The position numbers and the translations under genes are program-made. Shown here piece after piece: positions 42,786 to 53,279 of a stretch of 64,000 nucleotides of DNA (position 1 is its first letter; each line of letters begins with the position of its first letter). The notes below the pieces were generated by a model that made no database searches, had not been told where the DNA came from, and was given only the letters and a program-made list of their open reading frames with translations. The DNA comes from Piscicola geometra (taxonomy: Eukaryota; Annelida; Clitellata; Hirudinida; Piscicolidae): contig OX030960.1 of the NCBI GenBank assembly GCA_943735955.1, positions 80,394-144,393 of the forward strand, given 5' to 3'.

Positions 42786-44449
42786 TCGCTGCGGTCGCCC
42801 TTTTTCTTATACAGTGTGACAATCTTGGCATTGCGCATGTCCTGTGAAACTCTAGCTTCTCTCCAACATAGGCAAAGGAGCTTGTGAAGTGGTTCTAGTA
42901 GAGACGGTTTACCGCATTTGATTATTTCTGGTGGGATGCCATCGTCTCCTGGTGCTTTTCCACTCTTTAAGGCATCAATAGCTTTGCTGAGTTCGTCCAT
43001 GGTCGGCTCGACATCCAGCTCTTCCAAGACTGGCAAGTCTTCAATAGCGTCCAGTGCTATCTGAGTCACAGAGTTTTCTTTGGAATAAAGTTCCAGATAG
43101 TGTTCGAGCCACCTTCCCATTTGCTTGTCTTTGTCTGTGATGGTCTCTCCTGATTTGGACTTTAAGGGTGCAGTCTTCTTTGCTGACTTGCCAGTTGCTT
43201 TTTTGATGCCTTCATACATGCTTCTTACGTTGCCAGCGTCTGACGCTTGTTGAATGCTATTTGCCAGTTGTAGCTAATTGTCATTTGCGCAGCGTCGAGC
43301 CGTCTGCTGGGCTTTTCTTCTGGCAGCTTCCAACTCTTCGAAGGTGGACTGACTCGGGTCGCGTTTGTATTCGATCAATGCCTTTCTCTTGGCGTCAATA
43401 ACAGGCTCGAGATCTGCCGCATTCCCTTCGAACCAATCGGTGATCTTGTGTTCCTTTTTACCATACGTGAGTGAAACAGTTCTTAAAATGGTATTCCGGA
43501 GCGAGTTCCATCTGACTTCCGCATTAGGCTCTTGGTCGCAGTGTTGCAGCTCCCCCAGCCCATCTATGAACTCAGGGTTCTTGGCCTGATGGGTGGCCTG
43601 ATAGGTGTTGATTTTCGGCTGGCATTTCTTCTTGGAGAGGTGGAGCCTCTTGGGGCGCAACTTTATTTTTGACGTGATCAGAGAGTGGTCTGTATCGCAA
43701 TCGGCACTATGGTAAGCTCTTGTGCTGCGGAAGTTGTTTAAAGAGTTGTGCCTGGTGATAATCAAGTCCAGTTGATGCCAATGATTTGATCTTGGATGTT
43801 TCCAGGACACCTTGTGACATGCTTTGTTCTGGAAGTACGTGTTTGTTACACACAGGTTGTGGTAGCAACAGAATTCGAGTAGTCTCTGGCCGTTTTTATT
43901 CATATTTCCGATGCCATGGTGAGCCAGCACATCTGGCCATGAGTCGTGGTCAGAACACACACAGGCGTTAAAATCTCCCAGAAGGTAGAGATGTTCGAAA
44001 GCAGGAACTGTGGCAACAATGCTGCTTAGTTGTTCGAAGAATTAATCTTAAGTCTCGGCACTGGCCTGCATGGTAGGTGCATAGATGCACAAAAAATTAG
44101 CAGTGCCAGATGCTGTAAGAAGGCGTAGAGTGAGGATTCTCTCTGTGCCGCGGGAAGGAGGTTCGGACATGCAAAGCAGGGACTTCTTGATGGCGAAGCC
44201 GACTCCGTGTTCCCTGGTCTCCTCTTCTCTTTTCCCTTGCCAAAAGAACGTGTAGTGCTCCTCCCTCAAGGATCCAGACTCCGGAAGACGCGTTTCCTGT
44301 AGGGCTGCAACGTCAACGTTTAGACTGTGCAGCTCATGATCAATGACTGCAGTCTCGCGAAGGTCTTCAATCTCACGAAAGTCATCACTCAGTCCAGTGC
44401 GCATAGTACGTACGTTCCAGCTTGCAATACGGAGAGCTGGAATCTCCAT
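42776..44449 (-). pseudogene. LINE A APE endonuclease plus N-terminal RT, with stops
   Basis: One reading frame starts MEIPALRIASWNVRTMRTG. Endonuclease motifs are ASWNVRTM (metal-binding Asn), LQETRLPE (Glu), LGDFNACV (Asp/Asn) and DTDHSLITSKI (catalytic Asp-His), followed by a linker and the RT start SGKAPGDDGIPPEIIKCG and NAKIVTLYKKKGDRSDCNN. Three in-frame stops interrupt it: two TAA at 44,048-44,050 and 44,042-44,044, and a TAG near 43,271, so the protein is dead. The frame ends at the junction with LINE B, before the palm motifs. The APE fold would nick target DNA to prime reverse transcription. Confidence 0.87.
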
Positions 44450-45240
44450 CTTTTTGTATTTTTATTTGTTTGGTGCGTAAAGATAACAGCCTGCTTGTTG
44501 AGCTGTGCTCTAAGCTCCAGGCACCCACTGAAGCAGGCAGGCCGTGACGGGTAACATCTCATTGACCGGGGGCTGCCCGGCTTAGGACTGGCGGTAGTTA
44601 CCAATGGGACTGCGAGGGTCCCTCCCACCATTGAAGACAACCCGTGGCGTCCAGCTCTAATTGAGCAAGGACTTATAACCCGTAAACTGCTGTTTTCTTG
44701 TTTTTGCTCTCGCCGTAAAGCGAGACTGGAGTGAACATCTCCAGGGCGCTAGCCTGGGCAAAGTGTGTGGAGGTCTTGTGCTGCCCAAACAACAGGACCC
44801 CTCTCTCGGCTTCGTCGTCTAGACTCAAGGGGGTGCAAGCACCACGCTTAGAGCCGACTTGGCTGCAGGAGTTGCCGGAAGGACATCATAGATGACGATT
44901 CACCGTCTTAGGGACTTAGACTCTTGATTTTTCCTCGGGGTTGACTTCCAAAGCCTGTTCCATGAATGGGTAGCCTGCAAGGCAGCAGCGGTTGGTAGTC
45001 AGAGTTTTCCTCCTCCTAGATGGGTTGCCTTCCCGGGCTAACGAGCCCCATCTGCCTGAAGCGACTGGTTTTAAGGCGCCAGTGACCCGTCTTCGCCCCT
45101 TCTCTTGTCAGTAGAAGCAGTTTCGCCACGAGCAGGCCAGGAGTTGGACTAAGTTGTCAGAGGCGGTACAGAGACGCACACCGTGGAAGCTTATCCCCAC
45201 TGCCACCCCTTGGCTATGACAACCTTGGAACTATACCAAG
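44450..45240 (-). other. Presumed 5' UTR of LINE A
   Basis: About 790 bp, distinctly more GC-rich than the flanking sequence to the right, lies upstream of the APE start codon and contains no convincing frame. It has several short inverted segments, for example CCCGGGCTAACGAGCC around 45,035. Assignment rests on position next to the APE frame and on the composition shift. I did not recognise a promoter. Confidence 0.55.
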
Positions 45241-45484
45241 TGTAAGTAAGCTTTAGATAAACGGTCCAGCGGACTTTCGGTGGCAAATATTGCGTGATTT
45301 GCCAACAGATATTGCCAACAAATATTGCCAATAGAAACGGTTCCTCTAAAGAACGTTTCGTGATTTGTATTGTTCAGGTGTACTTCATCAAAATTGAAAT
45401 ATAATTATAATGTAACATAAAGTTGTTAAATAATAAAAGAATTATACGTGTGTAACTTATTTTTGCCTCAAAATCTGTAGAGTC
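45241..45484. other. AT-rich spacer, no gene
   Basis: Short AT-rich stretch with three imperfect copies of AATATTGCCAA near 45,290-45,340. No coding signal was seen. It separates the LINE 5' end from the FLYWCH pseudogene, whose downstream exons are missing, so the LINE insertion may have removed or displaced them. Confidence 0.5.
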
Positions 45485-46778
45485 AGGATTTGTTGGCCTC
45501 ATAGCCGTCCGACTTCTATTTGCTATTCGGCACAAGTTAACTTCACTTATTTGAGCTACTTGAGGCAGGTCCGGAACTGGAAAAATCTGTTTTCCCTGAC
45601 TAACTCATACACTCGCAGGTTCAAGTGAGTTTTCTCGTGCTGCTGTTTTTACCTGTGTTTAGAAAAATATTTTATTTTCAATTACTTTAATATCAATGAC
45701 GCGCTTACAGAGATGTCGAATGATATTTTAATTATAATGTATAATAGTTAATATTCTTCTATAATTACTTCTCTTTTTTCTAGAATAGAAACAAGTAGTC
45801 CTGGACGCGGTGGGTCTTTGTGACTTAGTGCACCTTTCTTGAAAACACTCCCTTCTTGCTTTATCACAGCTGGACATACAAACTTCTTACTCTTGAGACA
45901 GCATCTCCATTCAATCGTTCCAGATTTTAATGTCCGTTTGTAAATGAACGAATAGCCTTCACTGGAGACTAATATGTTTCGACCTCTCTTCGATCCCCCT
46001 TCCACGATTGTGTACGTAATTGCTCGTTTCGGTAAAATATCATCGTCATTCACAATGCCATCACTGAGATCCCTTAAAAAATTGATGATACAATTATATC
46101 TACCCAAAATTGACAAAATCACTGGAACATATTTCATATCTTCAAATAGATTAATAATAAGAAATTGAAAATGTATTTTTCAAGAAAAAATATTTGATGC
46201 AAACAATAGAAAAAAGCACTAACGATTCTTCCTCTTCGAATCTAGTTTCTAGATTCGCATGTTGATGCAAGTTCGACGTACTATTATCTTCATCCCAATT
46301 CAGCATAGGTTCGTCCATGTTGGGGATAGGCTCTTCTCTGAAAAGGAGTGATGTAAGCAACATAAAACCAAAATGTTAAATTATTGAAAAATCAATTCTA
46401 TATTTATAGTAATATACTGAAAACTTAACTGTTTATATAATATGAGATAGAAATAATATAAATTAAAGATCTCTTACAAATCTTCATATTCTACTTCAGC
46501 AAGTGATTCATCTTTGAGAAATCTGATAATAAAAAATTAACCGATTATTTAATACATATAAAATCTAGATATTCAAAAAATGGAACTAATTGCTTACAAC
46601 TTCTCCTCTTCCACGCGAGAGGTTCCGACATGACGAATATCCAATGTATTGTCGTCGACACCACTGATAACACGAAAATAAAATGTATTTAATATTAGTT
46701 TTACTAGTTATATTATATACCTATAGATAACAATCGTGGCGAAACCGCATCGCTCTGTCGGATTTCGCCGTAAAAAGG
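45485..46778 (-). pseudogene. FLYWCH-domain MULE-type transposase pseudogene, copy 1
   Basis: Multi-exon minus-strand relic. Exons from 5' to 3': from the insertion point to 46,721; 46,663-46,598 (GVDDNTLDIRHV, acidic end); 46,522-46,478 (FLKDESLAEVEYEDL); 46,338-46,224 (EEPIPNMDEPMLNWDEDN, acidic end); 46,072-45,769, a 304-bp exon with the FLYWCH finger (YTIVEGGSKRG, SSEGYSFIYKR, IEWRCCLKSKKFVCPAV); and 45,652 to about 45,485 (VKTAARENS, NLCRIANRSRTAM). The small exons start with 1 nt and end with 2 nt of a codon, and their GT/AG sites agree. The last exon has an in-frame TGA at 45,605-45,607. Downstream MULE catalytic exons are absent. The 5' side is split by the foldback element at 46,779. 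FLYWCH fingers bind DNA, here probably transposon ends. Confidence 0.78.
46770..46778 (+). other. Target-site duplication, left copy (GTAAAAAGG)
   Basis: Nine bases GTAAAAAGG directly abut the left end of the inverted-repeat element. The same nine bases, in the same orientation, directly abut its right end. A 9-bp duplication is typical of MULE insertions and of Drosophila FB-type foldback elements. Confidence 0.85.
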
Positions 46779-46972
46779 AGGTGCATGAAGTTTCCATCAC
46801 TTTTTTCCATCGAAAATTAAAAGTAAGTTATCGGCGAATCAAGTTCAAATTTTTATCTTTAAAAAAATTAATTTTATTATTACAGCTTCCGAAGATGTTG
46901 AAAATAATAATTCTACTGAAAAAATGAAGAAAGTTGTTACTACTAATACTACTAATAAAAAGTTAATTCGAA
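46779..46972 (+). repeat. Distal unique segment of left inverted arm
   Basis: 194 bp, inverted copy at 52,152-52,336. It contains an intron-like stretch on plus: donor GTAAGT at 46,823 and acceptor TTATTACAG ending at 46,885. The following open run reads SEDVENNNSTEKMKK and ends at a stop in the junction with the first 172-bp unit. Upstream there is no in-phase start codon, so coding is doubtful. It could be the residue of the first exons of a parent element. Confidence 0.8.
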
Positions 46973-49900
46973 CTAATTGAGTAAAGTGAGTTTATTTTTC
47001 ACTGCAATAAAGATTAATCATTCCTTTATATGATGTGAAAATTTTGATGCTCTAGCAAATTGTGCAACAGAACAGCAAACCCGCCAAAATTATGCCTATG
47101 TTGCATATTTCAATAAGATCACTGTTTTATCAATCACGTGGCAACTAATTGAGTAAAGTGAGTTTATTTTTCACTGCAATAAAGATTAATCATTCCTTTA
47201 TATGATGTGAAAATTTTGATGCTCTAGCAAATTGTGCAACAGAACAGCAAACCCGCCAAAATTATGCCTATGTTGCATATTTCAATAAGATCACTGTTTT
47301 ATCAATCACGTGGCAACTAAATGAGTAAAGTGAGTTTATTTTTCACTGCAATAAAGATTAATCATTCCTTTATATGATGTGAAAATTTTGATGCTCTAGC
47401 AAATTGTGCAACAGAACAGCAAACCCGCCAAAATTATGCCTATGTTGCATATTTCAATAAGATCACTGTTTTATCAATCACGTGGCAACTAATTGAGTAA
47501 AGTGAGTTTATTTTGCACTGCAATGAAGAATAATCATTCCTTTATATGATGTGAAAATTTTGATGTTCTAGCAAATTGTGCAACAGAACAGCAAACCCGC
47601 CAAAATTATGCCTATGTTGCATGTTTCAATAAGATCACTGATTTATCAATCACGTGGCAACTAAATGAGTAAAGTGAGTTTATTTTGCACTGCAATGAAG
47701 AATAATCATTCCTTTATATGATGTGAAAATTTTGATGTTCTAGCAAATTGTGCAACAGAACAGCAAACCCGCCAAAATTATGCCTATGTTGCATGTTTCA
47801 ATAAGATCACTGTTTTATCAATCACGTGGCAACTAAATGAGTAAAGTGAGTTTATTTTTCACTGCAATAAAGATTAATCATTCCTTTATATGATGTGAAA
47901 ATTTTGATGCTCTAGCAAATTGTGCAACAGAACAGCAAACCCGCCAAAATTATGCCTATGTTGCATGTTTCAATAAGATCACTGTTTTATCAATCACGTG
48001 GCAACTAAATGAGTAAAGTGAGTTTATTTTTTACTGCAATAAAGATTAATCATTCCTTTATATGATGTGAAAATTTTGATGTTCTAGCAAATTGTGCAAC
48101 AGAACAGCAAACCCGCCAAAATTATGCCTATGTTGCATATTTCAATAAGATCACTGTTTTATCAATCACGTGGCAACTAATTGAGTAAAGTGAGTTTATT
48201 TTGCACTGCAATGAAGAATAATCATTCCTTTATATGATGTGAAAATTTTGATGCTCTAGCAAATTGTGCAACAGAACAGCAAACCCGCCAAAATTATGCC
48301 TATGTTGCATATTTCAATAAGATCACTGTTTTATCAATCACGTGGCAACTAATTGAGTAAAGTGAGTTTATTTTTCACTGCAATAAAGATTAATCATTCC
48401 TTTATATGATGTGAAAATTTTGATGCTCTAGCAAATTGTGCAACAGAACAGCAAACCCGCCAAAATTATGCCTATGTTGCATATTTCAATAAGATCACTG
48501 TTTTATCAATCACGTGGCAACTAAATGAGTAAAGTGAGTTTATTTTTCACTGCAATAAAGATTAATCATTCCTTTATATGATGTGAAAATTTTGATGCTC
48601 TAGCAAATTGTGCAACAGAACAGCAAACCCGCCAAAATTATGCCTATGTTGCATATTTCAATAAGATCACTGTTTTATCAATCACGTGGCAACTAATTGA
48701 GTAAAGTGAGTTTATTTTGCACTGCAATGAAGAATAATCATTCCTTTATATGATGTGAAAATTTTGATGTTCTAGCAAATTGTGCAACAGAACAGCAAAC
48801 CCGCCAAAATTATGCCTATGTTGCATGTTTCAATAAGATCACTGTTTTATCAATCACGTGGCAACTAAATGAGTAAAGTGAGTTTATTTTGAACTGCAAT
48901 GAAGAATAATCATTCCTTTATATGATGTGAAAATTTTGATGTTCTAGCAAATTGTGCAACAGAACAGCAAACCCGCCAAAATTATGCCTATGTTGCATGT
49001 TTCAATAAGATCACTGTTTTATCAATCACGTGGCAACTAAATGAGTAAAGTGAGTTTATTTTTCACTGCAATAAAGATTAATCATTCCTTTATATGATGT
49101 GAAAATTTTGATGCTCTAGCAAATTGTGCAACAGAACAGCAAACCCGCCAAAATTATGCCTATGTTGCATGTTTCAATAAGATCACTGTTTTATCAATCA
49201 CGTGGCAACTAAATGAGTAAAGTGAGTTTATTTTTTACTGCAATAAAGATTAATCATTCCTTTATATGATGTGAAAATTTTGATGTTCTAGCAAATTGTG
49301 CAACAGAACAGCAAACCCGCCAAAATTATGCCTATGTTGCATATTTCAATAAGATCACTGTTTTATCAATCACGTGGCAACTAATTGAGTAAAGTGAGTT
49401 TATTTTGCACTGCAATGAAGAATAATCATTCCTTTATATGATGTGAAAATTTTGATGCTCTAGCAAATTGTGCAACAGAACAGCAAACCCGCCAAAATTA
49501 TGCCTATGTTGCATATTTCAATAAGATCACTGTTTTATCAATCACGTGGCAACTAATTGAGTAAAGTGAGTTTATTTTTCACTGCAATAAAGATTAATCA
49601 TTCCTTTATATGATGTGAAAATTTTGATGCTCTAGCAAATTGTGCAACAGAACAGCAAACCCGCCAAAATTATGCCTATGTTGCATATTTCAATAAGATC
49701 ACTGTTTTATCAATCACGTGGCAACTAAATGAGTAAAGTGAGTTTATTTTTCACTGCAATAAAGATTAATCATTCCTTTATATGATGTGAAAATTTTGAT
49801 GCTCTAGCAAATTGTGCAACAGAACAGCAAACCCGCCAAAATTATGCCTATGTTGCATATTTCAATAAGATCACTGTTTTATCAATCACGTGGCAACTAA

Positions 49901-51165
49901 TTGAGTAAAGTGAGTTTATTTTGCACTGCAATGAAGAATAATCATTCCTTTATATGATGTGAAAATTTTGATGTTCTAGCAAATTGTGCAACAGAACAGC
50001 AAACCCGCCAAAATTATGCCTATGTTGCATGTTTCAATAAGATCACTGTTTTATCAATCACGTGGCAACTAAATGAGTAAAGTGAGTTTATTTTGCACTG
50101 CAATGAAGAATAATCATTCCTTTATATGATGTGAAAATTTTGATGTTCTAGCAAATTGTGCAACAGAACAGCAAACCCGCCAAAATTATGCCTATGTTGC
50201 ATGTTTCAATAAGATCACTGTTTTATCAATCACGTGGCAACTAAATGAGTAAAGTGAGTTTATTTTTCACTGCAATAAAGATTAATCATTCCTTTATATG
50301 ATGTGAAAATTTTGATGCTCTAGCAAATTGTGCAACAGAACAGCAAACCCGCCAAAATTATGCCTATGTTGCATGTTTCAATAAGATCACTGTTTTATCA
50401 ATCACGTGGCAACTAAATGAGTAAAGTGAGTTTATTTTTTACTGCAATAAAGATTAATCATTCCTTTATATGATGTGAAAATTTTGATGTTCTAGCAAAT
50501 TGTGCAACAGAACAGCAAACCCGCCAAAATTATGCCTATGTTGCATGTTTCAATAAGATCACTGTTTTATCAATCACGTGGCAACTAAATGAGTAAAGTG
50601 AGTTTATTTTTCACTGCAATAAAGATTAATCATTCCTTTATATGATGTGAAAATTTTGATGCTCTAGCAAATTGTGCAACAGAACAGCAAACCCGCCAAA
50701 ATTATGCCTATGTTGCATATTTCAATAAGATCACTGTTTTATCAATCACGTGGTAACTAATTGAGTAAAGTGAGTTTATTTTGCACTGCAATGAAGATTA
50801 ATCATTCTTTTATATAATGTAAAAATTTTGATGCTCTAGCAAATTGTGCAACAGAACAGCAAACCCGCCAAAATTATGCCTATGTTGCATATTTCAATAA
50901 GATCACTGTTTTATCAATCACGTGGCAACTAATTGAGTAAAGTGAGTTTATTTTGCACTGCAATGAAGAATAATCATTCCTTTATATGATGTGAAAATTT
51001 TGATGTTCTAGCAAATTGTGCAACAGAACAGCAAACCCGCCAAAATTATGCCTATGTTGCATATTTCAATAAGATCACTGTTTTATCAATCACGTGGTAA
51101 CTAATTGAGTAAAGTGAGTTTATTTTGCACTGCAATGAAGATTAATCATTCTTTTATATAATGTC
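46973..51165 (+). repeat. 172-bp tandem array, left arm (24.4 units, higher-order structure)
   Basis: Units counted from GTAAAGTGAG start at 46,981 and recur every 172 bp without indels to 51,109 (24 x 172 = 4,128). Every unit carries a CACGTG palindrome within ATCACGTGG. Two main variants alternate: TTTTTCACTGCAATAAAG with GATGCTC, and TTTTGCACTGCAATGAAG mostly with GATGTTC. A third has TTTTTTACTGC. The variant order repeats every seven units: 47,153, 48,357 and 49,561 begin equivalent 1,204-bp blocks. Confidence 0.95.
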
Positions 51166-51209
51166 ACGGACAAAATGGCACGGACAAAATGTCATGAGTT
51201 TTGTTAGTT

Positions 51210-51280
<71 letters not shown>
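51166..51280 (+). other. Foldback centre with (TAG)n microsatellite
   Basis: Non-palindromic spacer between the two arms. It holds two direct copies of CACGGACAAAATG (from 51,166 and 51,179), then GTCATGAG, then about 25 perfect TAG triplets (51,208-51,283) that run into the first right-arm unit. It would be the loop if a single strand folds back. Confidence 0.85.
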
Positions 51281-51284
<4 letters not shown>

Positions 51285-52151
51285 ATTTTATTGAAATATG
51301 CAACACAGGCGGAATTTTGGCGGGTTTGCTGTTCTGTTTCACAATTTGCTAGAGCATCAAAATTTTTACATTATATAAAAGAATGATTAATCTTCATTGC
51401 AGTGCAAAATAAACTCACTTTACTCAATTAGTTACCACGTGATTGATAAAACAGTGATCTTATTGAAATATGCAACATAGGCATAATTTTGGCGGGTTTG
51501 CTGTTCTGTTTCACAATTTGCTAGAGCATCAAAATTTTTACATTATATAAAAGAATGATTAATCTTCATTGCAGTGCAAAATAAACTCACTTTACTCAAT
51601 TAGTTGCCACGTGATTGATAAAACAGTGATCTTATTGAAATATGCAACATAGGCATAATTTTGGCGGGTTTGCTGTTCTGTTGCACAATTTGCTAGAGCA
51701 TCAAAATTTTCACATCATATAAAGGAATGATTAATCTTTATTGCAGTGAAAAATAAACTCACTTTACTCAATTAGTTGCCACGTGATTGATAAAACAGTG
51801 ATCTTATTGAAATATGCAACATAGGCATAATTTTGGCGGGTTTGCTGTTCTGTTGCACAATTTGCTAGAGCATCAAAATTTTTACATTATATAAAAGTAT
51901 GATTAATCTTCATTGCAGTGCAAAATAAACTCACTTTACTCAATTAGTTGCCACGTGATTGATAAAACAGTGATCTTATTGAAATATGCAACATAGGCAT
52001 AATTTTGGCGGGTTTGCTGTTCTGTTGCACAATTTGCTAGAGCATCAAAATTTTTACATTATATAAAGGAATGATTAATCTTCATTGCAGTGCAAAATAA
52101 ACTCACTTTACTCAATTAGTTGCCACGTGATTGATAAAACAGTGATCTTTA
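51281..52151 (-). repeat. 172-bp tandem array, right arm (about 5 units, inverted)
   Basis: The reverse complement of the left-arm unit. CTCACTTTAC occurs at 51,414, 51,586, 51,758, 51,930 and 52,102, spaced exactly 172 bp. Most units share the TTATATAATGTAAAAATTTT variant that on the left occurs only in units near the centre (from 50,765 and 51,109). The right arm has not undergone the left arm's seven-unit amplification. Confidence 0.95.
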
Positions 52152-52336
52152 TTCGAATTAACTTTTTATTAGTAGTAACAACTTTCTTCATTTTTTCAGT
52201 AGAATTATTATTTTCAACATCTTCGGAAGCTGTAATAATAAAATTAATTTTTTTAAAGATAAAAATTTGAACTTGATTCGCCGATAACTTACTTTTAATT
52301 TTCGATGGAAAAAAGTGATGGAAACTTCATACACCT
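52152..52336 (-). repeat. Distal unique segment of right inverted arm
   Basis: 185 bp, the inverted copy of 46,779-46,972. It lacks one ACTACTAAT 9-mer and has one transition near the tip (CATACACCT against AGGTGCATG), otherwise identical by eye. Confidence 0.88.
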
Positions 52337-52345
52337 GTAAAAAGG
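52337..52345 (+). other. Target-site duplication, right copy (GTAAAAAGG)
   Basis: The second copy of the nine-base duplication that flanks the foldback element. Removing the element and one copy rejoins the flanking sequence. Confidence 0.85.
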
Positions 52346-52768
52346 GTTAAAACACCCTTGAATATTTTACATTCGTTGGCCAGTTCGCAAAGTTTGAATG
52401 TCTTTCGACATAATTGAGATTTAAGAAATATTTTTATTCATCGTTTAAAAAAGTAATTTTTCATCGCAAACCCCGTCAAAATCTTATTGCAAAACTCACT
52501 TTCATTTCTTTTGAGCAAAGTTTTATTGATATAGTATACTGGTAATTAATTATTCAACTAAATTGTAAAAAGTCAACCTTAATGCACATAGTTATACAAT
52601 TTTCTTTTTATGAATTAAAGTAATAGAATAACTTTTTAACTATTTGATATAATAAAAAAGTACAAACTTATTAAGAATTGGTCGAGCAAAAGCTCCAATT
52701 TGAGTTTTGACATAAAGTAGAATAAAAAAGTTTTACAAATTATTGGGACGGATAAATAATTCACTTAC
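52346..52768. other. AT-rich interval, no gene seen
   Basis: Right flank of the foldback insertion. It should be the 5' side of FLYWCH pseudogene copy 1 (minus strand). No supported exon was seen until 52,769. Confidence 0.4.
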
Positions 52769-52813
52769 GACTCTTGGACACGCACCGCTTCTTTACCTTC
52801 TTTTATTGAGCCA
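52769..52813 (-). pseudogene. Possible small 5' exon of FLYWCH copy 1
   Basis: 45-bp exon-like segment with acceptor TTTTCAG and donor GTAAGTG on minus, reading GSIKEGKEAVRVQES. Its length (45 bp) and its phases (1 nt at the start, 2 nt at the end) are the same as those of the exon at 46,478-46,522, which supports its belonging to the same gene, now separated by the foldback insertion. There is no homology evidence for the peptide itself. Confidence 0.4.
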
Positions 52814-52934
52814 CTGAAAATATTTTTTCAAATATATATTGTCTTTATACCATTAGACTTCGAATTAATGTGAGAAAACTCACACTCGATAAATACCTTA
52901 AACACGATTCACAAAATAATGCACGGCTAGAACT

Positions 52935-53275
52935 TGAAGCTTAGCAATCCTGGGAGGGTCCTGCGATCAGGACCCCCCCCCCCCCCATTATTTAAATAAA
53001 AACCTTTTTAAATTTTTGTTTTGATACGAGCATAATCGTCAACCATGGCATAATGTTTATATAGTAATAAATTGTGAGTATGTGTAGTGATGGCTGTCTA
53101 AAACCAAACTATTCTTTGCTTACTTGAATATTCGTATCAAAAAAGAAGTTTAAAATTTTTTTTTAACTGGGAGGAAGGGAAGTCCGGAGTTTAGGACCCC
53201 CCCCCCCCCCATGATCGTTCATGCTGGTTAGGACCCTCCCAAGATTTGCAGCAGATCGCCGTCCCTGATTCACAC
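52935..53275 (-). repeat. Dispersed repeat copy (GGACCCC family)
   Basis: Contains the family landmarks: runs of C after GGA (52,972-52,986 and 53,198-53,211), TTTTGATACGAGCATAATCG with TCAACCATGGCATAA (inverted relative to most other copies), and GATCGCCGTCCC at the edge. No coding capacity. Confidence 0.65.
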
Positions 53276-53279
53276 ACGT

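Larger units (their letters stand above)
42776..45240 (-). mobile_element. Second non-LTR retrotransposon (LINE A), 3'-truncated
   Basis: The 5' half of a LINE of the type often annotated as craniofacial-development-protein-2-like endonuclease/reverse transcriptase. It has a 5' UTR, an APE endonuclease and the first part of RT, then stops abruptly in the RT where LINE B begins. The 5' limit is set where GC-rich structured UTR gives way to AT-rich sequence near 45,240 and is approximate. Confidence 0.8.
46779..52336. mobile_element. Foldback (long inverted repeat) DNA transposon with 172-bp subrepeats
   Basis: A 5,558-bp element delimited by inverted termini AGGTGCATGAAG at left and CTTCATACACCT at right, with a 9-bp direct duplication outside. 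Each arm has a distal unique part (194 bp left, 185 bp right; identical except one C/T change and a 9-bp ACTACTAAT copy difference) followed by a tandem array of 172-bp units pointing inward: 24 full units plus a partial on the left and about 5 on the right. A short unrelated centre with (TAG)n separates the arms. No transposase is encoded, so it is non-autonomous. TSD length and the nearby FLYWCH-MULE relics suggest a MULE-type transposase in trans, but FB/Galileo-like architecture is also possible. Arm identity implies recent origin. Confidence 0.88.

Noticed and set aside
46981..51108. CRISPR-like regular repeats
   Set aside because: The whole 172-bp unit is repeated without variable spacers, in inverted arms, in a eukaryotic transposon context.
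51154..51386. Small frames with poly-Ser, poly-Leu or poly-Val
   Set aside because: They are translations of the (TAG)n run at the foldback centre in different frames.
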